Part shown: piece by piece, positions 43,747 to 51,113 of the stretch
Layout of the letters: every line of letters begins with the position of its first letter
Position numbering within the stretch: position 1 is the first letter of the stretch
Source: JAHJKV01 sp963678135
GTDB lineage: Bacteria > Desulfobacterota > Desulfovibrionia > Desulfovibrionales > Desulfovibrionaceae
DNA length: 64,000 nucleotides
Reading direction: 5' to 3'
Assembly (NCBI GenBank): GCA_963678135.1
Contig: OY782667.1
Coordinates: 248,001-312,000, forward strand
Notes under the pieces: model-generated
Told to the model about the DNA's origin: nothing
Seen by the model: the letters and a program-made list of their open reading frames with translations, nothing else
Database searches by the model: none
Position numbers and translations under genes: made by a program

Positions 43747-43791
43747 TGGCAAAAATACAAATGGCAGATATACAAATGACAAATATACAAA
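43747..43791 (-). repeat. Three 15-bp direct repeats upstream of antitoxin 1
   Basis: Read on the plus strand, TGGCAAAAATACAAA (43747-43761), TGGCAGATATACAAA (43762-43776) and TGACAAATATACAAA (43777-43791) are contiguous. They lie between the operator and the ribosome-binding site and are absent from the second locus. Confidence 0.8.
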
Positions 43792-43828
43792 AATCATTTT
43801 TTGGGTTTAAGATATATGTATTGCGTCT

Positions 43829-43844
43829 TGAATACATGTATTCA
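43829..43844. promoter_or_regulatory. Palindromic operator of toxin-antitoxin locus 1
   Basis: TGAATACATGTATTCA is a 16-bp perfect palindrome, 85 bases upstream of the antitoxin start. The same sequence lies at 45809-45824 in front of the second antitoxin, so it is very likely the RHH binding site. Confidence 0.75.
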
Positions 43845-43944
43845 TTTTTGGGCTAAAAGACAAGCTGATTTTATGAGCAGAGGTATAAAGAAAGCAAAAC
43901 AATAAGAATTCATGCAATAAAAGATATAAGTGGCTATTTTATAT

Positions 43945-45447
43945 TTATGAAGAAGAATACGTATTTTGAAACAATTCAACTTCTTCTGGTGAAATTTTAG
44001 GGGGCATGTCCTTTAGCACAGTTGGATCAATTATTTTTGTATTACTGATTAAATCTTGAAACTTATCATCTAGCCATTCAGAGTTCCAAATATTTGTTTC
44101 GCTTTTTGATTCAAGAAGAAAGCATAATCTTTCTTTATACATTTTTTTGGGGTCTATTTTATATGTAATTCTTTGTAGCCATATATCTAAATGACCAGTA
44201 TTTGGTATTTTACTGAGTTTATTTTCTAATTTTTGTATGATCTCTTTTTGTTCTTTTGGTATCATCAAGCAAATTAGCTTGCTTAAGATGGCTGCAACTA
44301 TAGGATATGTTCTGGGACTCGTTAAAGCAATATTCGCCACAATACTTATTAATACTTGAATATTTTGAATTGTTTTCTTCTTATATATTGTGCTGTAGAA
44401 TTCATTTAGTTCTCTAGGAAGGCGTCCTGAATCGGGGTATTTTTTTGCAAGTTGATGAAGGGTCATTAATTTTTTTTGAGGGTCACTGTGTTCTCTTTTG
44501 TTGCATAACCAAAATAATTTGTCAGGTTTTATCGAGTTGCTTATAATGTCCTCCGTAAAGCTAGTTTTATGTGGATTAAGTTGTAATCCCAAATCTATTA
44601 AAAGTTCTGTCAGCAATTTGAGTATTTCTTCGCCATCTTGAGGAGTATTGACAAAAATTCGATAGTCGTCTCGATACCTCAATATTTTGTAATCTGCTAT
44701 TTTTTTGATTTTTCCAGATAGTAAGTTGTCAGCATACCCTAAAAGTATCTCTGCAATAAAATCCATCAATACGCTTCCCTGAGGGATTCCATTTGTTTGT
44801 CCATAAGACATATTACGCAATTGAGCATCAATGATATTTCCTATAAGGTTTTTATCGCTGTTGTTTCGTTGTTTACATTGTTCCTTTCCATGCAAAGCCC
44901 AAGGGATAGAATGGGTGTAAATTGAAGCATAAAAATTAGAAATATCCGTCTGAAACATATACTCATACTCTAATCCAAGCTCTATAGATTGTTGTTCAAA
45001 TTCTTGCCACCAATGTGAAATCATTGTAGCTTTATTTGATTTATCTTTTTTTTGCTTTCTTACAGGTATACTTACACCTTTTATTCTTTCATTGTCTTGG
45101 AACGTTTTGAATGTGTCTGTGATAGATTTCCAATTTGATCGATCTGTTATTTGATTTACAAGGTAAACATAAATGACTGGATGGATAAGTTGCAAGGGAC
45201 GCCATCCATACTGTCCGTTTTTATTGTAAAATAACGTATAATTAACACCTTCAAACTTTTTTGGTTTTTGCTTTTTTTTATAAAAATCAGATAAATTTTC
45301 ATCACCCAACGTTTTTTCAACTTCACTTAATATCTTCTTAAAACTAAAATATTTTGGTAAATCAATATTGCAATAGCATTCTTCTTGTAGAAAAAATTTT
45401 TTAGCTTCGGACGCTGATAGTTTAGTTACGCTTATATTTTTTCCCAA
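43945..45447 (-). CDS. Reverse transcriptase of Abi/unknown-group (defence-like) type
   Basis: The product has RT palm motifs: TDISNFYASI (motif A, about residues 167-176), GQTNGIPQGSVLMDFIAEIL (motif B), LRYRDDYRIFV (motif C, YRDD in place of the common YADD) and LGLQLNPHKTSF (motif D). About 230 helical residues follow the palm, with no maturase, endonuclease or integrase domain, which rules out a group II intron or retrotransposon polymerase and fits Abi/DRT-type defence RTs. No good ATG exists near the 5' end; I place the start at the TTG at 45447, behind AAGGGA, giving 500 aa. A longer frame to 45549 only re-reads the toxin remnant. The gene is visibly more AT-rich than its neighbours. 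The exact RT class is not determined. Confidence 0.8.
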   Translation of the reverse strand: MGKNISVTKLSASEAKKFFLQEECYCNIDLPKYFSFKKILSEVEKTLGDENLSDFYKKKQKPKKFEGVNYTLFYNKNGQYGWRPLQLIHPVIYVYLVNQITDRSNWKSITDTFKTFQDNERIKGVSIPVRKQKKDKSNKATMISHWWQEFEQQSIELGLEYEYMFQTDISNFYASIYTHSIPWALHGKEQCKQRNNSDKNLIGNIIDAQLRNMSYGQTNGIPQGSVLMDFIAEILLGYADNLLSGKIKKIADYKILRYRDDYRIFVNTPQDGEEILKLLTELLIDLGLQLNPHKTSFTEDIISNSIKPDKLFWLCNKREHSDPQKKLMTLHQLAKKYPDSGRLPRELNEFYSTIYKKKTIQNIQVLISIVANIALTSPRTYPIVAAILSKLICLMIPKEQKEIIQKLENKLSKIPNTGHLDIWLQRITYKIDPKKMYKERLCFLLESKSETNIWNSEWLDDKFQDLISNTKIIDPTVLKDMPPKISPEEVELFQNTYSSS

Positions 45448-45472
45448 TGTTACATATCCCTTTTTATGGTTC

Positions 45473-45562
45473 TTACAATTTTTTGATCCGCTTTTGGATT
45501 TGCCTGTCCAGTTTGGCAAATTCCTTCTCAGCTCTTTTTTCAAACTCAATCTGCCAAGCCAA
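45473..45562 (-). pseudogene. RelE-type toxin, copy 2, truncated after 29 codons
   Basis: From the TTG at 45562 (overlapping the antitoxin by 17 bases, as in copy 1) the frame reads AWQIEFEKRAEKEFAKLDRQ and IQKRIKKL, then stops. Copy 1 reads DRQIQKRIKKVLQERIAKNH at this place. Similarity ends within an A-run at about 45478, where the RT segment begins. The remaining two thirds of the toxin are absent, so this copy is inactive. Confidence 0.85.
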
Positions 45563-45773
45563 GACGCTGCTCTACTTCTTCTAAAGTGTATGTTCTGCTT
45601 TTGCCAGATTTTATATCGGCAAGACGTTTTTCCGCAAGATATATATCTTCTAAATCTTCAATATATTCTGCAATGGCTTCACGGATATAAAAAGCTTTTG
45701 AGCGTCCTGTATCCGCAGCAAGCGTAGTTAGACGCTGCTCAAGCTCTTTGGGTAAACGCACTGATGTCGGCAT
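45546..45773 (-). CDS. Ribbon-helix-helix antitoxin, copy 2
   Basis: The 75-aa protein differs from copy 1 at only a few positions up to residue 48 (E for D12, T for S16), then has KRLADIKSGKSRTYTLEEVE in place of KVLQRVREGKETLYTLEEVE. The start at 45773 is preceded by AAAGGAG. With its own toxin broken, it may serve as an orphan antitoxin or repressor, and it could act on locus 1 because both share the same palindromic operator. The RT gene begins about 100 bases downstream on the same strand, so this promoter may drive the RT. Confidence 0.88.
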   Translation of the reverse strand: MPTSVRLPKELEQRLTTLAADTGRSKAFYIREAIAEYIEDLEDIYLAEKRLADIKSGKSRTYTLEEVEQRLGLAD

Positions 45774-45808
45774 GGCTACTCTCCTTTGGAGGGATATGTC
45801 ATATACTT

Positions 45809-45824
45809 TGAATACATGTATTCA
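45809..45824. promoter_or_regulatory. Palindromic operator of toxin-antitoxin locus 2
   Basis: TGAATACATGTATTCA is identical to 43829-43844 and lies 36 bases upstream of antitoxin copy 2. The flanks also match on one side (ATTTTTG), so the whole promoter region was duplicated. Confidence 0.75.
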
Positions 45825-45854
45825 TTTTTGAGATAGAAGACAAGTTGATTTTTG

Positions 45855-45932
45855 AAGAACTGAACTTTCGCGACTTACGCACAGAATGACAAAAGGGGGC
45901 GTCGCGTAGGGCAGAAAGACAGCACAGGATGA
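45855..45932 (+). repeat. Dispersed hairpin repeat, diverged copy
   Basis: GAACTGAACTTTCGCGACTT, then ACGCACAGAATGACAAAAGG keep the order of the copies at 966 and 11550 with changes in the stem. A second, shorter AGGATGACAAG follows. Confidence 0.5.
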
Positions 45933-46137
45933 CAAGAAGGACGCAGGATAACTACGAAAGTATTCGCGCTAAAATTGCAGTGCGGTAGCCCTGTGTGATA
46001 GAAGAGGAATAAGGAGTACCCCCTTCTTGCCAAGCCTAGTTGGCAAATGTTAGATGTTTTTATAATCATATATACTGTTATTTTACATGTATACTGTTAT
46101 TTGAGTAGCAAACAAATGTACGGAGTCAAAATTAGCA

Positions 46138-46965
46138 ATGCTTTTCACTGTTTCCACTGCCTGCGAAGGGCAGCGATTAGATAAAGTGTTACATCAGGTA
46201 TTGCCAGATGTTTCCCTGCGTTTTTGCCGTCGTTTGGTGGAAAACGGATTGGTATATTATAATGGACAAGCCCAGTTAAAACCGCAGTATAAAGTGCGTT
46301 CAGGACAGCGTATAGAAGTACTGAAAAATATATTACACCCTGAAACTTTTTCTGTGCCAAACCATGTCTTTATTCTGCAGCAAGAGAAAGAGTATGCAGC
46401 AGTAACAAAACCTGCTGGCATTCATTCCGCCATGATTGCCGGTTCGCTTGAGCCCTGCGTGGAAGCAGCGTTGCCCCTACTGTTCCCACAGAGTGAAACT
46501 TTTTTGCTCAATCGTTTAGACAAAGCAACTTCAGGCTTTGTTCTTGTGGCTTTTGAGCAAAAATATGCTCGGCAGTTTCGGACTTTAGAACAATCCGGAG
46601 CTGTGCACAAAGAATACATTGCGTTGGTGGAGGGGCAGCTTACTGAAGATGTTACAATTCGTTTTGCTTTGGACATGGATAGCCGAGCGAAAGTACAGGT
46701 TTTAGATACACTTGATCCTGATCCGGCGCGGCATACAACGATACAGTGTATTGCATTTGATGCTCAAACCCAAAGAACAGTGCTGCGTGCAATTATTGCA
46801 CGAGGAGCAAGGCACCAAATACGGGCGCATTTGGCACATGCGGGTTTTCCTGTGTGTGGGGATGCACTGTACGGCAATGGTTCACGGGCAGATCAATTAT
46901 ACCTACATCATCGTAGTGTATCTTTTACAGGCTTTAGCGCGACTTTAGAGCCAAGCTGGATATAA
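46138..46965 (+). CDS. RluA-family pseudouridine synthase
   Basis: The 275-aa enzyme isomerises uridines in rRNA or tRNA. An N-terminal S4 domain (residues 1-65: GQRLDKVLHQVLPDVSLRFC, RLVENGLVYYNG) is followed by the catalytic domain with LLNRLDKATSGFVLVA, where the Asp of RLD is the nucleophile, and GARHQIRAHLAHAGFPVCGD near the end. The target site cannot be assigned from sequence. It begins with ATG at 46138 and ends 150 bases before tRNA-Ala. The accessory locus borders it on the left. Confidence 0.92.
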   Translation: MLFTVSTACEGQRLDKVLHQVLPDVSLRFCRRLVENGLVYYNGQAQLKPQYKVRSGQRIEVLKNILHPETFSVPNHVFILQQEKEYAAVTKPAGIHSAMIAGSLEPCVEAALPLLFPQSETFLLNRLDKATSGFVLVAFEQKYARQFRTLEQSGAVHKEYIALVEGQLTEDVTIRFALDMDSRAKVQVLDTLDPDPARHTTIQCIAFDAQTQRTVLRAIIARGARHQIRAHLAHAGFPVCGDALYGNGSRADQLYLHHRSVSFTGFSATLEPSWI

Positions 46966-47069
46966 ATTTTGAATCAAGCTGGATATAATTTTTCAATCAA
47001 GCGAAATATAACTTTTGCGCCACACCGGGTATAAGCTTATTTTTTGTGCATTATTTACGCGCACAGAAC

Positions 47070-47099
47070 TTGACAAAGCCTGAGCTTTTTTTGCATATT
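47070..47099 (+). promoter_or_regulatory. Promoter of tRNA-Ala
   Basis: TTGACA (47070-47075) is followed 18 bases later by CATATT (47094-47099), 18 bases before the tRNA 5' end. Confidence 0.55.
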
Positions 47100-47116
47100 C
47101 GCTTCCTTCACATTGT

Positions 47117-47194
<78 letters not shown>

Positions 47195-47200
47195 TATTTC

Positions 47201-47240
47201 AAAGGCTTACAAGGAATGACTTATGAGCCTTTTTGTTTTT
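47201..47240 (+). terminator. Terminator downstream of tRNA-Ala
   Basis: AAAGGCT (47201-47207) pairs with AGCCTTT (47226-47232), followed by TTGTTTTT. It lies 9 bases past the tRNA within the left end of the element, so the element brought its own stop signal. Confidence 0.55.
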
Positions 47241-47250
47241 CTGGAATTTG

Positions 47251-47270
47251 AAGTACCAGTTTAGTACCAG
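47251..47270 (+). repeat. Putative integrase arm-type sites, left end
   Basis: AAGTACCAGTTTAGTACCAG contains two AGTACCA words 11 bases apart. The same pair, in the same orientation, lies at 60571-60590 near the right end. Both flank the att repeats, the usual place for arm-type integrase sites. Confidence 0.65.
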
Positions 47271-47349
47271 TTTTTAACTTTTCAAATTGTTTTTCTTCAA
47301 AACACCCTCACTTTATGTCATTATCTGCAAAAAAGCAGAGAGGTGACGT

Positions 47350-48666
47350 ATGCTTTTAGCTTTGCTTGGTAAAAATAAGCCTAAACCTGACGAGGCAATC
47401 TTCCCGATTACTCGCAAAAAGAAAACTCTATTTTCAGATATCTTCTTGCTTTACAAATTAATTTTATACGAAAGAAAAGATGAAAAACAATTTCAAGATG
47501 AACTTTGTGTGGAAATGTATCATTTTAAAAGTGTAGCAAGCGAACTTTTTCAGTTAATATCAAAAGCACATAAAAATAAGGCTCAATATCTCTTAGATAT
47601 TTTTTGTAATTTAATAGAAAAAATTAATGTAAATTCATTGAATGGCCTAATGATTAACAAATTAATATTTAAGAAATTAGCAGAAGCACATTCAATGTAC
47701 TATCCAAAAATAATTGAGCATCAGTATTATCACCCAATATTTGAAGGAGATATGATTCCTCATTACAATGCTTATGTCTTTAATTCTTATTCATATATTC
47801 CTGAATATATTTTTTCTAGTACATGTTTCAATAGAGGAAGCGATTGTTACAGTGAACATCACAATAAAAGTATTATGTTCCAAAGAGTTTTTTTAGAAGT
47901 TTTCATGGAGTCTTCATTGATTGTCCAAGAATACAAGGAGGCAGGAACGGTCAATAACCCTTTGTTTCAAAGACTTAGCCATCATGCTAATGAATTGGAT
48001 TTTTTTCTAGACCGAGCTGTTTCTATGCAATATTTTGTTAATTATGAAATGGAAAGGGAACAATTTTTAATTGATTCTGCAAATGAATGTAGTGATAAGT
48101 TAATGATTCCATATGGGCGTTCCTCAAAAGCAGAGTTGGAAGCCCCAGATTCTCTGGAAAATCACCAACAAGATAAGGTTGCTACGGGAGAAATAAATTC
48201 TGAATTATCTGAGAAGCGTTTGAATATTGAAGGAATTGAAATACCAAATATTACAGTTTTGGACGAAGACAGCAATTTGGTTGAGGATACAAATACAATT
48301 CGAAAACAGTTTTTTTCAAATTTTGAAAAGGAACATCTACGCAGATATATATACTTCGCATCCCTTGCCTATGATTTTGAATATGCAGACAATACTTTAA
48401 CCTGTAACTCTTTTTGGAAGTGGCTGGAAAATTATTTGACCAATCAACCTCTGGATACTCAGAATATTGATGGTTATGAAGTGAAAATATTTTTCAGTGA
48501 AGGCGAGATAAAACACCTTGGTCTGTTGCAAGACCCAAAATTCAGCAGTCAAATTAAAGAAAGTACTTTTAGAACAATGTATTTTCGACAGGTGAAATCT
48601 ATCGTCCCGAAGATACAAGATTTTTGCCGTAAAAATAATATTGAGAATATTACTAGTATTCTCTAA
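47350..48666 (+). CDS. Unknown 438-aa protein, leftmost gene of the element
   Basis: I do not recognise any family. The protein is soluble and AT-rich in codons, with a Tyr/His/Phe-rich central part (about residues 120-180, e.g. HSMYYPKIIEHQYYHPIFEG) and an acidic linker near 260-320. No signal peptide, membrane helix or NTPase motif is seen. GAGGTGA precedes the ATG at 47350. It is the first gene inside attL and precedes the AlpA-like gene by 46 bases. Genes at this place in integrative elements are often cargo (for example defence), but nothing in the sequence proves such a role. Confidence 0.7.
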   Translation: MLLALLGKNKPKPDEAIFPITRKKKTLFSDIFLLYKLILYERKDEKQFQDELCVEMYHFKSVASELFQLISKAHKNKAQYLLDIFCNLIEKINVNSLNGLMINKLIFKKLAEAHSMYYPKIIEHQYYHPIFEGDMIPHYNAYVFNSYSYIPEYIFSSTCFNRGSDCYSEHHNKSIMFQRVFLEVFMESSLIVQEYKEAGTVNNPLFQRLSHHANELDFFLDRAVSMQYFVNYEMEREQFLIDSANECSDKLMIPYGRSSKAELEAPDSLENHQQDKVATGEINSELSEKRLNIEGIEIPNITVLDEDSNLVEDTNTIRKQFFSNFEKEHLRRYIYFASLAYDFEYADNTLTCNSFWKWLENYLTNQPLDTQNIDGYEVKIFFSEGEIKHLGLLQDPKFSSQIKESTFRTMYFRQVKSIVPKIQDFCRKNNIENITSIL

Positions 48667-48712
48667 TTGCGTTGCTATCTTCAGAGAAAATTATAACTCT
48701 GGAGATAAGTTC

Positions 48713-48967
48713 ATGTCTTTTAAGAAATTAAACAACGGAGCCAAGGGATCAAATCATAACGATGCTTTCTTTAAAAATCTTTTAACTGAACTCCCTCCAA
48801 TCATTCCACGAAAGGAATTGCCAAAATACCTTGGCAACTTGCTCAGTGTCGGATACATGGCCAACCTCGATTCAGCAGGTCAAGGGCCTGATTCTCGTAG
48901 GATCGGTGGTCATGTTGTTTACGAGCGTGACAGTTTTGTGACTTGGCTAAAGGCACGTAGTAGTTAA
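48713..48967 (+). CDS. AlpA/excisionase-like DNA-binding protein
   Basis: The 84-aa protein has an N-terminal charged region and then LPKYLGNLLSVGYMANLDSA with RRIGGHVVYERDSFVTWLKA, the helix-turn-helix and wing arrangement of AlpA/Xis-type MerR-like proteins. Such proteins steer excision or activate element genes. The start at 48713 follows GGAG; the in-frame extension to 48641 overlaps the previous gene. It lies 24 bases before the DUF3987 gene and is likely the first gene of the replication/mobilization operon. Confidence 0.68.
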   Translation: MSFKKLNNGAKGSNHNDAFFKNLLTELPPIIPRKELPKYLGNLLSVGYMANLDSAGQGPDSRRIGGHVVYERDSFVTWLKARSS

Positions 48968-48991
48968 AAAGTACTGGTCATAACTAATACA

Positions 48992-50830
48992 ATGTCCAGA
49001 ATTTTTGTAGCTAGCCCCCTGCTTCCTTCCCCTCCGCCTTTTCCACGTGGCATTTTCCCAGAGCGTGTAGAAGAGGCTTTGTTCATGGCGTCCGAGGCGT
49101 TTAATGTGCCTTTAGCCGTGCCCTCAGTAACTTTTTTAGCAGTTATTGGTGCATCTATTGGCATGACACGAGGCTTGAAGGTCAAGGCGGGCTGGATAGC
49201 TTATCCTAATTTATATTGGGCATTGGTAGCTAGGTCTGGCATGGGCAAATCTCCTTGCTCAAACGCTATTTTAAGGCCAATTCATGAGCAGGAGCATACT
49301 TCTTTCTGTACCTATAAAATGGAAATTCAGGAGTATGAATATGCTCTTAAGGCATGGCAAGTTTCTGCAAATAAAGCGCAAAGAAATGGTAATGATATAC
49401 CTCTTAAACCAGAGAGGCCAGTTTGGGAGCAAATATATGTTGAAGACAGTACCACGCAAGCCGTGGGGCAAATTTTAGCTGATAATCCAAAAGGCGTTTT
49501 ATGGTATAGGGACGAACTTTCAGGCCTACTTGCCGACCTTGGCAGGTATGACGGAAAAGGAGCGGATACAGGGGATAAAGCACGGCTTTTGTCTGCTTAT
49601 GATTGCGGAGCATGGAAAGTTTCTCGGAGTACCAAAGACGGCCTACATATCCCTCATGCCTGCGTTTCAATCTTTGGCACTGTCCAGCCGGGATTGCTTC
49701 CCAATCTTTTCAAACAGCGCGATGCTATTTCCGGATTTTTGCCTCGTTTCTTGTTTGTACGCTGCGAACAGACAAAACCTTCGCTTTGGACTGATAAAGG
49801 TTTTGAAGGTGATAAAGCAGACTCACTGTATGCTTTGATCAAGCAGGCACTGAGTTTATCTTTTGATAATGGCAATCCACAGCTTATTGAGTTTTCAAAC
49901 CCAGCTCGTGAGTCCATTATCAGGTGGCATGACCAGCATGTAAAAAGTCATTGGTATAGACCAGACCTTGCCATGTATGAGGCACTTGCCCCTAAAATCC
50001 GCGGGGCGTTTTTCAAACTCTGCTTGGTTCTGCATTGTCTCTATGCTTGGTCAGAAAATAAATCTGAACTCATAGAAGTCTCAAAGTTAGTTGTTGAGCA
50101 AACAGCTACGCTTATGTCTTGGCTAGAAGAGCAGCAATGGCAAGTCTGGCAAATGCTTTCAGCACCTCACGGCTTGGTCGAGTCTACTTCTTTGGAAAAG
50201 CGAGTAGCCCAGACAATTTTACGCTTAAAAGAGCATATCCAAAATTCAGGCTTGCCTACAATGATGATTGTCTCGGCACTCAATGACGGCTTGGCAGAGG
50301 ACTTTCATGTTTCAGCTAAAGCCGTGGCGCAAACTTTTGAAAAACTTGGATTAAAAACAAAAAGGACAAATAAAGTTAGAGGCGTATTGCTTAACCCTGA
50401 TATTTTGTCTGCTTTGGATAAGCAATTTCCAGTAGAAAAATCCGTCACAAACGACATATGCGTCATTCGAGCAGACAAAAATCAACAATCTCAAGAAGTT
50501 CAAGGCGTGACAGATGCAGTGACGCTTTCAGAAAGAACAGAGAAAGCGTCACTTAAATTGTCACCGCAGAATAATCAAGCAATACAAACTGTTACAGAAG
50601 ATAGTGGCGGAAGTGACGTATATGACGCTTTTTTAGGGGATAAAACCTTACAGTCTGAAAATAGCCCTTTTTATTCCTCTTTGGAGTTCAATGACATGGT
50701 AATACCATGTCCTAGCCAGCCTACCCAAGGTGACACAGCCAGTAAAACTGCCTTGTCTCTTTTGGGTGCTGGCGAGGGAGCAGAGCTCCCTTCGAACCCT
50801 TTGCTTACGCCAAGAGGAAAAAATGAGTAG
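48992..50830 (+). CDS. DUF3987-family replication-type protein
   Basis: The 612-aa protein has a P-loop-like ARSGMGKSPCSNAIL (about residues 83-97) and the features of the DUF3987 primase-associated family: VEDSTTQAVGQILADNPKGV, LWYRDELSGLLADLGRY and SIFGTVQPGLLPNLF. These proteins are found on plasmids and integrative elements and are thought to act in replication initiation. A low-complexity C-terminal tail (from about residue 480) is not conserved-looking. No separate primase domain is present. The mobC-like gene overlaps its end by 8 bases. Confidence 0.78.
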   Translation: MSRIFVASPLLPSPPPFPRGIFPERVEEALFMASEAFNVPLAVPSVTFLAVIGASIGMTRGLKVKAGWIAYPNLYWALVARSGMGKSPCSNAILRPIHEQEHTSFCTYKMEIQEYEYALKAWQVSANKAQRNGNDIPLKPERPVWEQIYVEDSTTQAVGQILADNPKGVLWYRDELSGLLADLGRYDGKGADTGDKARLLSAYDCGAWKVSRSTKDGLHIPHACVSIFGTVQPGLLPNLFKQRDAISGFLPRFLFVRCEQTKPSLWTDKGFEGDKADSLYALIKQALSLSFDNGNPQLIEFSNPARESIIRWHDQHVKSHWYRPDLAMYEALAPKIRGAFFKLCLVLHCLYAWSENKSELIEVSKLVVEQTATLMSWLEEQQWQVWQMLSAPHGLVESTSLEKRVAQTILRLKEHIQNSGLPTMMIVSALNDGLAEDFHVSAKAVAQTFEKLGLKTKRTNKVRGVLLNPDILSALDKQFPVEKSVTNDICVIRADKNQQSQEVQGVTDAVTLSERTEKASLKLSPQNNQAIQTVTEDSGGSDVYDAFLGDKTLQSENSPFYSSLEFNDMVIPCPSQPTQGDTASKTALSLLGAGEGAELPSNPLLTPRGKNE

Positions 50831-51113
50831 GACAGCTTGGATCACCTTGCGAGTTACACCTGAAGAAAAGGCTTTGCTCTTAAAAGTAGCACAGGCAAAA
50901 AACATGAGCCTTGGTGATTTTGTACGCCAGCAAATAGGTAGACCACGAGTGAGAAAAACTAAAATCGAACAGGAGAAAAACTTACAGATAGCCCGTATCG
51001 GCAATAATCTGAACCAGCTTGCCCATTGGGCAAATACATACAAGGGCAATGTAGATACGCTTTTAATCCTCTCGGAACTTCAAGGCATTGCACAGGATAT
51101 AAAATGTATATGA
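50823..51113 (+). CDS. MobC/MbeC-like relaxosome protein
   Basis: The 96-aa protein has an RHH-type N-terminus, SRTAWITLRVTPEEKALLLK, followed by LGDFVRQQIGRP and NLQIARIGNNLNQLAHWANT, the pattern of MobC/MbeC accessory proteins. These bind oriT and help the relaxase open the strands. It overlaps the DUF3987 gene by 8 bases and the relaxase by 10 bases. The order mobC-mobA-(mobB, mobD nested) is that of ColE1-type mobilization regions. Confidence 0.82.
   Translation: MSRTAWITLRVTPEEKALLLKVAQAKNMSLGDFVRQQIGRPRVRKTKIEQEKNLQIARIGNNLNQLAHWANTYKGNVDTLLILSELQGIAQDIKCI

Larger units (their letters stand above)
45774..46137. other. Intergenic region with operator, repeat relative and AT-rich direct repeats
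   Basis: It holds the operator at 45809-45824, a diverged dispersed-repeat copy (about 45855-45900, with a second AGGATGACAAG at about 45921-45932), a TTGCCAA-GCCTAG-TTGGCAA hairpin around 46028-46048 and two copies of TATACTGTTATTT near 46071 and 46091 that may belong to the promoter of the next gene. No ORF is supported. Confidence 0.55.

Noticed and set aside
43945..45549. Retron or group II intron
   Set aside because: No msr/msd-like hairpins, no maturase or endonuclease domain, and no intron-type RNA structure is visible around the RT. DRT2 was also set aside because it has YCDD, not YRDD.
45448..45549. Longer RT N-terminus from the TTG at 45549
   Set aside because: That part re-reads the antitoxin end and toxin remnant in another frame and has no RT similarity.
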